From Rosa chinensis (Eukaryota; Streptophyta; Magnoliopsida; Rosales; Rosaceae), in NCBI RefSeq assembly GCF_002994745.2, contig NC_037093.1:69273510-69337509 (forward strand): a stretch of 64,000 nt of DNA. The letters are read 5' to 3'. Below, piece after piece: positions 13,185 through 23,257 of the stretch. The notes under the pieces are model-generated. The model saw nothing but the letters and a program-made list of their open reading frames with translations, ran no database searches and was not told where the DNA came from. Positions within the stretch are counted from its first letter, which is position 1; each line of letters opens with the position of its first letter. Position numbers and translations under genes: made by a program.

Positions 13185-13450
13185 TAACCATATTATTGCC
13201 CCCCAGTAATCATATTATTGCCCCCCAATACTCATATTATTGCCCTCCAGTGAATTGCATAAACTCCCAAAACCAAAATGAATACACTACGGCACAATTG
13301 ATCAATTTATATGCATATTATTGCCCCTCAATACTCATATTATTGTCTCCCAATAATCATATTATTGCCTCTAATAATCATATTAGTGCCCCCCAATAAT
13401 CATATTATTACCCTTCAATAATCGTATTATTAACCCCAATAATCGTTTTA
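13185..13450. repeat. Short tandem units based on CATATTATTGCCCCCCAATAAT
   Basis: About ten degenerate units of roughly 20-22 bp, built from ATAATCATATTATTGCCCCC, follow the GC-rich ACTCCGGTGACCGGTGACCGG stretch near the left end of MULE family A. The same repeat in the same relative position is seen at about 56905-57030 in the sister element, so it is an inherent subterminal component of the family. Confidence 0.8.
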
Positions 13451-13539
13451 TTTCTACATATCTTCTCATACTTTTCAATGCAAACCAGTAATCACATATT
13501 CAGATTATGATCCCTTGGCAGAACCCTAATTTGGGTCTC

Positions 13540-13874
13540 TGTTTCCTCTCATTTGCTCTGCTATCTTCCCTCCTTTCCCCAGCAAACTCCCAACATGCAT
13601 TCTCGACACCACAAGCCTTGTATAGACATGTGTCCCACCACTCCACTGCTGCTGTACTCATCCTCCTCATCGGTGCCGCCGACCTCACTCTCCAGAATTC
13701 ATTCATGGATCGGAAACAAAGCCTCATACGCCGGAGAGAACGCCTGGATCCTTCCCTTCAGGTCTCCGTTGGAAATCTCGGTAATCTGCTCCTGCTTGTG
13801 CACGTTGATCCACACGCTGATGTGCTGCCGGATCCACTTGATAATGCTGCCGGACTTCCCAATCGGATCAAATT
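13540..13874 (-). pseudogene. Captured fragment of a KH-domain RNA-binding protein gene
   Basis: Read on the minus strand, the sequence gives the second half of a KH domain beginning at the GXXG loop (IGKSGSIIKWIRQ), then a typical linker (FSPAYEALFPIHEWILES). After a change of frame it gives the start of a second KH domain (TRLVVSRMHVGSLLGKGGKI). The arrangement matches plant poly(C)-binding/HEN4-like proteins. The reading frame shifts between the two parts and stops just after the second loop, so no functional protein is expected. The solo LTR at 13880 interrupts the fragment right at its first GXXG. This is a Pack-MULE-style gene capture. Confidence 0.75.
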
Positions 13875-13879
13875 CCCTC

Positions 13880-16518
13880 TGTGAGCCCCGGAAAAGTTTA
13901 TCGAGCTTAAACGAAATAGTTCGCTAATTGACTTATCGATTTCGATAAAAGTGAAAGTACTCGAGAATATTTTCAGAAAATCTCGTGAAGTGAAATCTTC
14001 AATTTAGAAGTTGGATAATGAAGTACACGTCACGACGAGTTCGTGGAAATTTTCAGAGAATTTTCCGGTGACTGAATTATTTTTAGTGGCTATTCGAAGT
14101 TTTGGAATTGTGGAAATTAATTCCAGAAAAAGAAACACGTGGCATGATCCTAGCACTATACCCTTTTCCACCGCTTCATCACAGCCCTTGAATCAATTAA
14201 ACTTGAGATATATTTACCCCAAGATCAGACCAAGGCTCTAGATTGCTCTAGAGCAACCAGAAAGTTCGAGCTCTCTCAGCAGAGAGAGAGAAACCCGACG
14301 ACCCGCTAGGCAGCTGACCACAACTCCGGCGTCCCCGATCGACGACGGACAACCACCCTCTTCTTCGCCTCTTCGTAACCTATAGCCTGATGCTCTTGGA
14401 TCGTCCATGCACCTGACAAGAACGAAGAGCGGACGGTGAAGATCCAAGCTTTCGCCGGCGATTTCTGCAAGTTTCCGGCCACCATTCAAGGCGCATTCGA
14501 TATGGAAATTCATCCCTTCGTCATAATATACACGATTTGATACTTAGTTTTCGGATTGGAGTAAGTTCTGATGAATTGGGTTTCTGGATTCCTCTCGGTC
14601 CGGCTCTGCTCTTCGACGCAGGCGACTTCTCTGGCCTCTCTTGGTTCGCTTCTCATTTCGTCTTCACCTGTTAATGCTTGTCGTTCTAAACTGAAGCTAA
14701 ATTCCAAAGAATTACTAGCTGGTGTTGGATTCCCAGTTCGTCATCATCCCTGTTCAATCGAGCTTGCTCGAAGTAGCTTTTGAAGGTATATTCCAACTCT
14801 CGAACCAAGTTTTGATCTTGGTATGATACTTGGAGGTTAGATGAACTGAATGGGTCGTTTGGCTGAGATTGTATTACGCTTGTTGGTTGCTCAAGGTTGG
14901 GTTTAAAAATGAGTGGATAACCTGTTGTTGTGGCCTTGAAATGGATAGTTGGTTGTTTGAATGTGTATAAGCTCGATTGCATGTGCAGAATGGGTTGTGT
15001 GTCGATGTGAAGGAATTATGACTATCATGTTTGATTGTGGTTGTTATTTAGGTGATAAAAGTTTAGAATTTATGAATTGGTTGTGGAAAAATCAAAAATG
15101 TGGTGAAGCTATAAAGCTTGGGTGTCCATAGTAAATTCCGTGGAATTACTATGCGGCAAAACGGTTAAGTAAATTCGAGATCTTTGGTTTGTTTGTGTAT
15201 CTCGTGGTTTGATAATACATAAGGAAAGAAATTAATGTTTATACATGTATTGGGTGGCCTTGGTAATCGGGTACACTCAATATATGTTTGGTCGATAACG
15301 TAACTTCAAGTCAATGCTCGATAATTTAGGTAATTATCGAGTCTACCTCGATTGGTCAAACATGGTCAAATGGTCAAAGTGGTCAACCCTTGGTCAACTC
15401 CTGGTCAAACCAGGAAAAGTTGGTTTAGACGATTTATAAATCGTCGAGATTTCGTTTAATTGTTCAAAAGATATTGACTATCGAAATGTCGGAATTTAGG
15501 ACTCCAGTTACCTGAGGAACAGAAGGTTCGCAACTCTCAGAGTACGTGAGAGAAAGCATCAGAATCCAGGTAGGGATTCAGGACTCTCCTCGGTTAGTTG
15601 TTTTCTTATATCTTGTGTTAAAATGATGCATGATGAGTGGTACGGTTTGGTTATGTTAAAATGCAATGCATACTAACCAAATTGTGAGAGATGTGATGGC
15701 TTGAGAGCGAAAGGGGCACTGACTTCCTTGGGTTCGATCCCCTAAACCTCCGGAGGGTTAGCTATACCGATCGTCCGAGTATCTGCAATCAAGGACTCGG
15801 TACGTGTGTGTAGCTAGGTAGTGGACGTTCTCGCTACGCTTACCTGGTGATAAATTAATTTGAGGTAAGGTCGTGTAGTGGGTCTATGGGACCGGCCATC
15901 AGGTAACACTTGGATTTGGCGCCGTGTTTATTCAAGCATCATGCATCAGTTTTCACGTTGAAAAATATTAAAGTTTGTCATTCATTTTCAATACTTGGTT
16001 TAAGCCTATTTTCATACTAGAGCTCCAAAATTTATTTATTGGTTTCAAGCCTAGTCGAGTTAGAGTTCCTGTTGAGCAGCGAGGACGAAAGCTCACCCCT
16101 ACAACAGTATGAATGCAGGTACTGTGCACTGGTGACGGGACATTAGCGGACGGAGCTGGGTGTGCATAACAAGTTCGGTAAACCCTTGTCTGGAGTTGTG
16201 CTAAATCTTATTTCTCAAACTTCGTGCTTCGGGGCTTGTTGTTATCTAGCCTCGGGTTAAACTCAGTTGGATTCTCTTTCATTGAAATCCGTACCCCGTG
16301 TGCGTCTTTATCCAGGTTCTGAACAAACAAAATAGTTGCTAGCAATTCAAGTTTTCACCTCAAAAATAATTGCAGCTTCCGCTGTGTTTTACAAAAAGTT
16401 TTTCAAACAAAATGCCTAGCGGTTCTCTAGGACATAAATCGAGCGTTCGATTTATGTTTTAGAGACTCGCGGCACTGTGACGTGCTTAAGCTGGTGAGGT
16501 GCAGCTTGGGGCGTTACA
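13880..16518. mobile_element. Solo LTR of a Gypsy-type retrotransposon (2.6 kb)
   Basis: The sequence begins TGTGAGCCCCGG and ends GGGGCGTTACA, giving TG..CA termini typical of plant LTRs. It is flanked by a 5-bp target duplication, CCCTC, at 13875-13879 and 16519-16523. No gag or pol sequence lies inside, which is what remains after recombination between two LTRs. The size and the terminal GGGGCGTTACA suggest a Ty3/Gypsy chromovirus (Tekay-like) LTR; that assignment is from memory. It is younger than the MULE it sits in. Confidence 0.85.
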
Positions 16519-16897
16519 CCCTCTCCTCCCGAACCCCTTAAACCCTAGCCTTCTCCGATCGAACCCGTCTCCTACGCTTCTAAACCCAAACAACACTCCT
16601 CCTCACCCGACCTGGACCCAGCTCTGCAATCATCAGCACAAACACAACCGCCGCCATCGTCACAAGCGCCTCCTCACGACTCTCCCGACTCGTCGTAGAC
16701 CAGAGAACACTCCCGGTTCGTGAAGGACGGGCTTTCCATAAGCCCGGCATCGTACCCCGCCCGGGTGGCTTTGTTGCCGGAAGATAAGGTCTCCGAGGAA
16801 GGCGGAGAGGCGAGGCAGGATGATCTGGAGAAGGAGAAGGAGAACCAACGCTGGTGGCGAGTATGCAGGCCACCGATGATGGCCTCGGGAAGCAGAG

Positions 16898-16900
<3 letters not shown>

Positions 16901-16980
<80 letters not shown>
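16901..16980. repeat. (AG)40 microsatellite
   Basis: About 80 bp of uninterrupted AG dinucleotides lie inside MULE family A, just before its right terminal region. Both strands give artificial open frames here (Arg-Glu or Ser-Leu repeats) that should not be read as genes. Confidence 0.97.
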
Positions 16981-16987
<7 letters not shown>

Positions 16988-17127
16988 CTTTTAATTTTAC
17001 AATGAAAATTTGTCTAAAATAGTCTTTTTATTTTTAAATGGGTAAGTGGGCACAATAATCTCTTACTGGAGTAAGTGGGCAATTTTGAAGCTTAAATTGG
17101 CTAAGTGGTCACGGCTCCTTTAAATTA

Positions 17128-17991
17128 ACATATGATCTATGGACTATTAGGTTTTTTACACACCTGATTGACAAAGTAGATTTTGTAAAGAGAAATAAAA
17201 TTCACACACTTCTAAATACTAAATACACATTCCTTTTTTTTCATACACCTAACATCAAATTTTATTAGTATATCAAATTACCAAAAGAGATATCTAAATT
17301 GAAATTAAATATAGTTGGAAATTTGAAATATACTATCCCACTAGCGTTTTCTTCTCATCTCCACGTGAATGAAGCTGCAAACTTAGAACGTAACAAGAAA
17401 CATTTAGCTACACTAATCGATGAAGATTCATAATTCTAAATAAAATTGGTAATGGCGTAATGGTTTTTTATATTGGTGTTTCTCAACCCTCAATTGAGGT
17501 ATTAGTTCTGCATCTTTGGACTGCCCTAAGTCTTGAGGAAAGAAAAAAAAACTCGAACTGCTTCCTTTGGTCTAGGGATGGAAATTCTTCTCTCGTCCAG
17601 TGGTGCTTGGGGTTGACACCAGCCTTGGCTCGTCAATGAGAAGCCGCTGCCGGACAGGTGATATGCTATAGCCCTTCGACCTTTTAGGATTGTTGGCCTG
17701 AGGTGTTTAACAGATTGGTTGGCGTTAGTTCTCCAAAGCTTTGCGGTGAGACTGGAACGTCTTCTCCAGGAGGCGATGATGGCACCGTCGAGTTCGTTGG
17801 TGGCCAGGACACGGAGGCTCCAGATCGATTTTGGAATTGGGTCTGGCTGGAATCGGGTTTGGCGGCCATGCTCTGGTCAAGGCAGCTTCTCGGTGATGGC
17901 ATCGTGGTGGGGACAACGGTTTCTTCGAGTCTTGCAGCAAGGGAGGAGTGCGCTTGCGGTGGTGGTTCCGATGGAGGATGGGTGACGGTTG
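17128..17991. other. Intergenic; GC-rich retroposon-like segment from about 17590
   Basis: 17128-17560 is plain AT-rich sequence. From about 17590 the composition turns GC- and G-rich, with multiple short ORFs on both strands and no recognisable domain. It resembles the untranslated or ORF1 parts of plant non-LTR retroposons. The same sequence resumes at 18589 after the hAT MITE. I found no clear poly-A tail or target duplication for it. Confidence 0.3.
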
Positions 17992-17999
17992 TGCACAAG

Positions 18000-18580
18000 T
18001 AGGGATGGCAATGGGGGGGGGGGTTGGGGATGGGGATCACAATACCATCACCATCCCCGGGGTCATTCTCTACCCCCATCCCTGCCCCAATCCCCAATAA
18101 AATTATATTGGGGATTCCCCACCCCCATCCCCACTGGGGACTAAACCTCCAAACCCGCCCCAAATCCCCAATAAGAATTTAATAAATAAAATTTTTTTTC
18201 TCATATTGCCTTTTTTAAAATCAAAATCTACAACAAATAAATTTAAAACATGATTAAATTCATAAATCATAATTCATTGAGTGCAAAAGTCAAAACACCA
18301 TTAAAGTAAAAGTGTAGCCATTAAAGTAAAGTAGTAAATGTATATATTTATGATTTATATTATAAAAAATAAATTAAAATATATATAGTTAAATATATGT
18401 ATATATTATTGGGGCGGGTTTGAGGATGGAGATCACAATACCATCCCCGCCCCATCCCCAATCTTAGATAGCGGGGATTGGGGATCCCTATCCCCATTCC
18501 CCATTTGTCCCCAAATTCTCCCCCATCAGGGGCGGGTATCCAATGGAGCTCCGCCCCTCTGGGGATTTTTGCCATCCCTA
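18000..18580. mobile_element. hAT-type MITE
   Basis: Terminal inverted repeats TAGGGATGGCAA (left) and TTGCCATCCCTA (right) enclose 581 bp. The flanks show a perfect 8-bp target duplication, TGCACAAG, at 17992-17999 and 18581-18588; 8 bp is characteristic of hAT transposons. The subterminal parts are rich in repeated GGGGATGGGGAT and CCCCATCCCC motifs in opposite orientation, so each end can fold back on the other. There is no transposase. It is inserted in retroposon-like sequence. Confidence 0.93.
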
Positions 18581-18588
18581 TGCACAAG

Positions 18589-19474
18589 GAGGGGATGTAA
18601 ATTGGGATAGGCCGGCTGTTTTGGGCCTAGGGTTTTGATATTCCTTTGGGTCTGTAGGGACCTATGCACTTTTTGTTGTTTATGTGCCTATTTACTATGT
18701 ATGTTCATAGTTCATAGGCTCGCTGAATAAGTGAGCACTGGTTGTTTAATAGGTGGTGCTAGCTTACCACGTCCTAAACTTGCCCTAGGATTGGCAAGGG
18801 AAGGTATGTATCCGTACCATTTTGGCTTGAGGTGAATGATTGATTTTGGTTCAAAAAATCTACTTGTTCTTATTAAGTTTTTTTTTTTTAATTTTTTTTT
18901 TGAAGGAAGCCATAATTGGTGGATTCACAATCTATTATCTCTTTTTCTCCCTGATTTCGCAGCGTGTTTCTCAATATCAGATTAAGTGAAAATGGGCAGT
19001 CACAAGATTGCTCATGCCACATTGAAAGAATGAAAGGACTAAGTATTGTCAAGGAGATAATAATTGGCTCCGAACTTGGTTTGCATTCGGAAAATGCATC
19101 AGTGGAATGAGCAGAGGAAAATAAGGACATTTTATGGCTTGGTGGAGATTGGAGAAGGTATGGTGAATAAGGATAGTTTAGAAAGTTTGGGGTTGTGTTT
19201 CTAGTAAAATGTTAAAATAAAAAAGTTATTAGATGGTTTATTAAGTAAATGATGTTTATCTAGTATTTAGCAATGTGTGAATAAAATTTTCTTTTCGTTA
19301 AACATGGTATAGATAATAAAATAAAATTTTCATCATGATGACTTTAGGTTTTGATTTCATAGGCCCAACACAAAATAAAAAAACACAAATATCAGTATTA
19401 ATTAAGCAAATATGCCTTAAGGTTAAATTTTTAAAAACCTTGTGATTCCTCTTTGTTTATTAGTGCTATTAACA
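18589..19474. other. No gene; possible fragment of coding origin near 18960-19130
   Basis: 18589-18880 looks like the tail of the retroposon-like segment. A T-run follows at 18878-18901. Between about 18960 and 19110, after an acceptor-like ttcgcag, the plus strand has a short open stretch including QSQDCSCHIERMKGLSIVKE. It could be an exon relic, but I do not recognise it and the frame stops at once. The rest is AT-rich and featureless. Confidence 0.3.
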
Positions 19475-19489
19475 ACAAGTAATTTCATA

Positions 19490-20482
19490 ATTCATATGCA
19501 AGCAGCGGCTAGTTGGCTGATCGTGTCTAGAGCCGTTTCCGGCTAGCAGCGGCGACTGGTTTAAAGGTGGGAGAGTGTCGAAGCGTCGTGCGGTGGATAG
19601 GTGGTTTGAGCAAGGTCTTCACCAGCGGCGTCTTGATTCTGGCCAAGTTGTTTTTTGCAAGTTTGGATACGGTGGCTCAGCCGTCTATGCTTGGTACCTG
19701 GGTTTGATTTGGTGTCGGTGGGGAAATTGGTGTAGATCGAGCATGTCGGCGGTTTTGCAGTTGAGCGCGTCGGCGTGTAGGTATTGGGGTTGACGTCCTC
19801 GGGTGCCCTTGAATTGACGACATAGGTGATTGCTTGATCTAAGTTGTGGTGGAGATTGGTTCTTTTCCAATCAATCTTCTGTGCAAGTGATTAAGGCTTG
19901 TCGGAGAGAGGTAGAGGAGATACTTGCTCCCAATCAGATTGATCTGATTTTGGTGTTCATTGTTAGAGGAAAAATGGTGTGGCGGAAAGGCAAGCCGTTG
20001 GAGGATCTGTTGCCGGCGGCGGCGGTGGTGGCAAGGCAATTTGATAGGGCTTCTTATTATTTAGCTCGGATTTGGGCTTGGGCTGTTAGGCCAGGGCTCA
20101 ATTCTAGTCAGCATATTTCAAAGAGCAAGAAGACCAACCTATTGCCGAGGTTGTTATCTGCTATATTTTAGTGTTTGCTATTAGACATTTGATGCAAGTC
20201 TTGTTTAGGTAGAGGTAATCTCTATGAGCTTTTCTAAGATGTTTCTAGTTGTTATTTGTACCACAATCATGTGTCGGAAAATAGGACTAGATGAATGATT
20301 TTTCCTTAGGAAGAGAAGTTAGGCTTGCTTCATGTGAGCGTCCCATGTGACTTTAATGAGTTTTGTTTAGCTTAGATAGGTTATCTGGGTTCCCGGATCT
20401 TCTTATGTAAGTTCTGTTAGACTCTGACCTGTTTCTATGGCTTGATTACTAATAAAATCAATTTCTATTTTAAAAAAAAAAA
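19490..20482 (+). mobile_element. Poly-A retroposon (LINE-type insertion), about 1 kb
   Basis: The element ends in AATAAAAT, a short spacer and a run of about 12 A (20471-20482). It is flanked by a 15-bp target duplication with one mismatch: ACAAGTAATTTCATA at 19475-19489 and ACAAGTAAATTCATA at 20483-20497. This is the signature of target-primed reverse transcription. The body is GC-rich at the 5' end, with a short ORF (19830-20171), and has no reverse transcriptase, so it is either a 5'-truncated LINE or a non-autonomous relative. Confidence 0.75.
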
Positions 20483-20953
20483 ACAAGTAAATTCATATAA
20501 AAAGGGTAAAATTGTAAGTTTAAAAAATAAATGGAATGTTATTAAACATGGGAGTAGTTCTTCCTTTTTTCCTTTTTTGGTTACAAGTTCTTCCTTTTTT
20601 TTTTCTTTTCATTTCCGAATTACAATTTGAAAAATAAAATAACAAAAATTATCAACAAAGAAAGAAACTGGAACAAAATTTACTTCACAGTTCACACACG
20701 AAAATAGAATAAAAGAAAAAATTTATTTTGTCGACCGAAACCGCGTGCGTTAAGAGGGTAGAGTGTTACAAAAAATAATTAATTAGGCCAGGCCACACGG
20801 ATCACAGATGCTCCTAATCGTCGTCACATAGTCACATACGTATATATCATTCATATTTATCGCCAGAGCGTTGTTCTCTCTCTCTCTCTCTCTGTGTGTC
20901 CATGTCTCCGAGCCCGTGGTCTTCCCCTTCATAAACCAATTAGTTGGCAGTCC

Positions 20954-23257
20954 ATGAGGTTGAGTAAAATTAGTTGTTGTGGACGATGACAAATATTGCA
21001 CAATAAAATGGTTTGTCTCTGATGGCAGTGGTTCTGACACTCACATTTATAGAAAAGCGAAGGTGCTTTGTCAGTGAAAACATTTTTCCAATAAGATGGT
21101 AGATTTTCGTTGAAGTATCCATAAATTTAGTGCAATTGGCCAATTGCTATGTGTACTACATTTCGTTCTGTTCAGCTTCCTTGTTCCCGTCATTGTTTTA
21201 ATTGAATGTCTGGTTATCATTATGGTCCTAAGGTTTCTATTCAAAAAGAGACAGTAATTTGTGGATTTTTTTGAATGATCTTTTATCTGTTTGCATCTGT
21301 GCTACATTCTGATTATTGTTATAGTTGTGGGGAATTTCTGGTGAGAAATACTTTGGCACTTTGAAGTTGGGGAACTAAACTCTAGTTTCTCTCACAATTC
21401 TTAAGGTTATGGCATTCTCAGTTGGTGCATGGTAGTTTGAAGAGTAACCTTAGAATTTCTATAACCTAACACCTCGATTGGATTTGAACTGGAATTTTGA
21501 CAAGGGTATTTCCTGTTGCAGGATTGATGAGAACATGGAAGACACATTGGTAAATGTAGAGGGTGCACAAGGGCAACTGCTCAAGTATATGAATAGCATA
21601 TCATCAAATAGGTGGCTGATGATCAAGATATTCTTTATATAAATTTTTTTCCTCATGGTTTTCCTATTTTTTGTGGCATAATAGTCATTGCAGAGACAAT
21701 TGAAAAGGAAGAAAAATGGCAGCGTCTTTTTGAGTATTTTTACTGTTGATAAGCCCCTTCTATTCGTTTCATGAGCAAGGTGATTACCTAGTAATGTAAT
21801 ATATGTATACTGATACACAAAATGGTAAAATTTGTTGTGAACTATGACTGTCAAGATTTATCAGCTTCCAAGTTTGCTATATATTTTGCTGTTTGATCCC
21901 AGGTAGAACGTCTTCCAGGGGTTCGAATACCTTTTTTCAGAAAATGAGTGTTTGAATACCTACCTGCATTCGAGCTGTGTCAAGAGAGAAACATAGAACT
22001 TAACAAGCATACAGTTTTTGAGCCCCCAAAAGTTGATATTTTTGCTGTTGATAGCTGTTCTTAAAACTGACCTCGGGGGCTCGTGTACTGTAGAAGCCAT
22101 GCTTCATATGAAGAGCTGTAGGGAAATTCTGAAATGCATTGATGCATCGATTATAAAGGTAGTTCGGCTGCGGTAGTGGTAGATATGTAACGGACTGATG
22201 GTACAGTAGTAGAAAGAGACGCCTCATGTGGGGTGTCAAGAACATGAACTCTGCGATAACCTTATGCCATTCTGTTATGCTATGGGTGAACTACAAGCTC
22301 GAAAATAAATATTATACAAGCAAAAGGTACTTTTCCATGTTTCAATAGTTTGGGTATTCCTTGACTGTTACGGTATGGTTTTTTTTATCGTTTCCATGTT
22401 ATGATAGTATTCCTAATTGCTTCAAAGATGTCACTCCAACCTATCGTTATAAATAGGAATCGAGAGAGATCAACTTGACATAAGAGAACCATCAAAAGAT
22501 AAGCTAAATGTGCGTGAGATTAAAATTAATTTTGAAGAGTTGAGAAAATACAAAGGATTAGGAGAGTCTCGGTTTTATCTCTCTCAAACCCAAGGAAAGA
22601 CTAACCAAAGCTCGCATTGGTGGGATTTATAAGAGGTACATCTGTGTTTGACAATTCATCTATGCATTCCCTATTTACCATATCATTGTTGTCCATTGAT
22701 GTTAACTAAATTGGGCAAGTATTCTTATAAGATACGGTGTTCATACGCACAAAATACAACTAGAGAATACAAAAAATTGGAAGCACCACTGTGTAAAATA
22801 GCAAAAGAAGTCTGCCCACCTATAAAAGCTCCTGTTTTGCGTTTCAATACGTTATGCGGTCCTCTCTATTTAGCCTAGCCCTACTTGTTTGCAAACGTAA
22901 CCGACTCGCTCATCCGCCATAGCTCCTCTCTCTCTCTCTCACAATCCCCAATCTCCCACATCTCTCTCCCAAACCCTAATTTCCTCCGATCTCCGAGACT
23001 CTTTGATTTCGCGGGATCAATATATATATAGCTCCCCTCTTGCGGATTTTTATTTATTTATTTGATTGTGATTTTGTTTGTACATACAATATCTATTATT
23101 AGGTCTCCGTTTGCGGGAGTCGGAGCCGATTCGATTTTTGCAGAGAGTCGACGACGAGAATTTTGGGCATCGCAAAATCTGAGTGTTGGAAGGAAGGAAC
23201 AAACAGATGGTAGGCGGTGGAAACAGGAGAGACGAGGGCTCGCTCGTCATCAAGAAC
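20954..23257 (+). repeat. Right copy of the direct segmental duplication
   Basis: This matches 3794-5972 in the same orientation, starting at ATGAGGTTGAGTAAAATTAG within a copy of the last syntaxin intron and ending at AAGAAC inside exon 1 of the lysine-rich gene. Unlike the left copy it has the complete promoter/5' UTR of that gene, including about 135 bp (about 22930-23064) missing on the left. The 10-mer CAATTAGTTG occurs just before the block in both places (3783-3792 and 20937-20946), a possible microhomology at the junction. Confidence 0.93.
21522..21681 (+). pseudogene. Duplicated last exon of the syntaxin gene, inactivated
   Basis: This is the counterpart of the functional exon at 4363-4522, with its acceptor gttgcag intact but no upstream exons. 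In the syntaxin frame a single change creates TAA at 21640-21642 within the membrane anchor (IFFI then stop). One alanine codon in the SNARE helix is also changed (LVNVEG for LANVEG). It has no promoter or start codon and is expected to be non-functional. Confidence 0.9.

Larger units (their letters stand above)
12847..17118. mobile_element. Pack-MULE-like transposon (family A) with captured KH-domain DNA and a nested solo LTR
   Basis: The element is flanked by a perfect 9-bp target duplication, TTTAAATTA, at 12838-12846 and 17119-17127, the size typical of Mutator-like elements. The left end GGAAAAATGATCATTTACTC and the reverse complement of the right end (GGAGCCGTGACCACTTAGCC) are imperfect inverted repeats that stay alignable for about 50 bp. 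No transposase is present, so it is non-autonomous. Inside are a short degenerate repeat of CATATTATTGCCCCCC units, a minus-strand KH-domain fragment, a solo LTR and a long GA microsatellite. A shorter relative lies at 56657-57773. Without the LTR the element would be about 1.6 kb. Confidence 0.9.

Noticed and set aside
13185..13450. CRISPR-like short repeats
   Set aside because: The units are contiguous and degenerate without unique spacers, and this is plant nuclear DNA.
16580..17022. Overlapping ORFs on both strands near the AG repeat
   Set aside because: Arg-Glu and Ser-Leu repeats come from the microsatellite. The GC-rich part may be captured DNA but I could not match a domain there.
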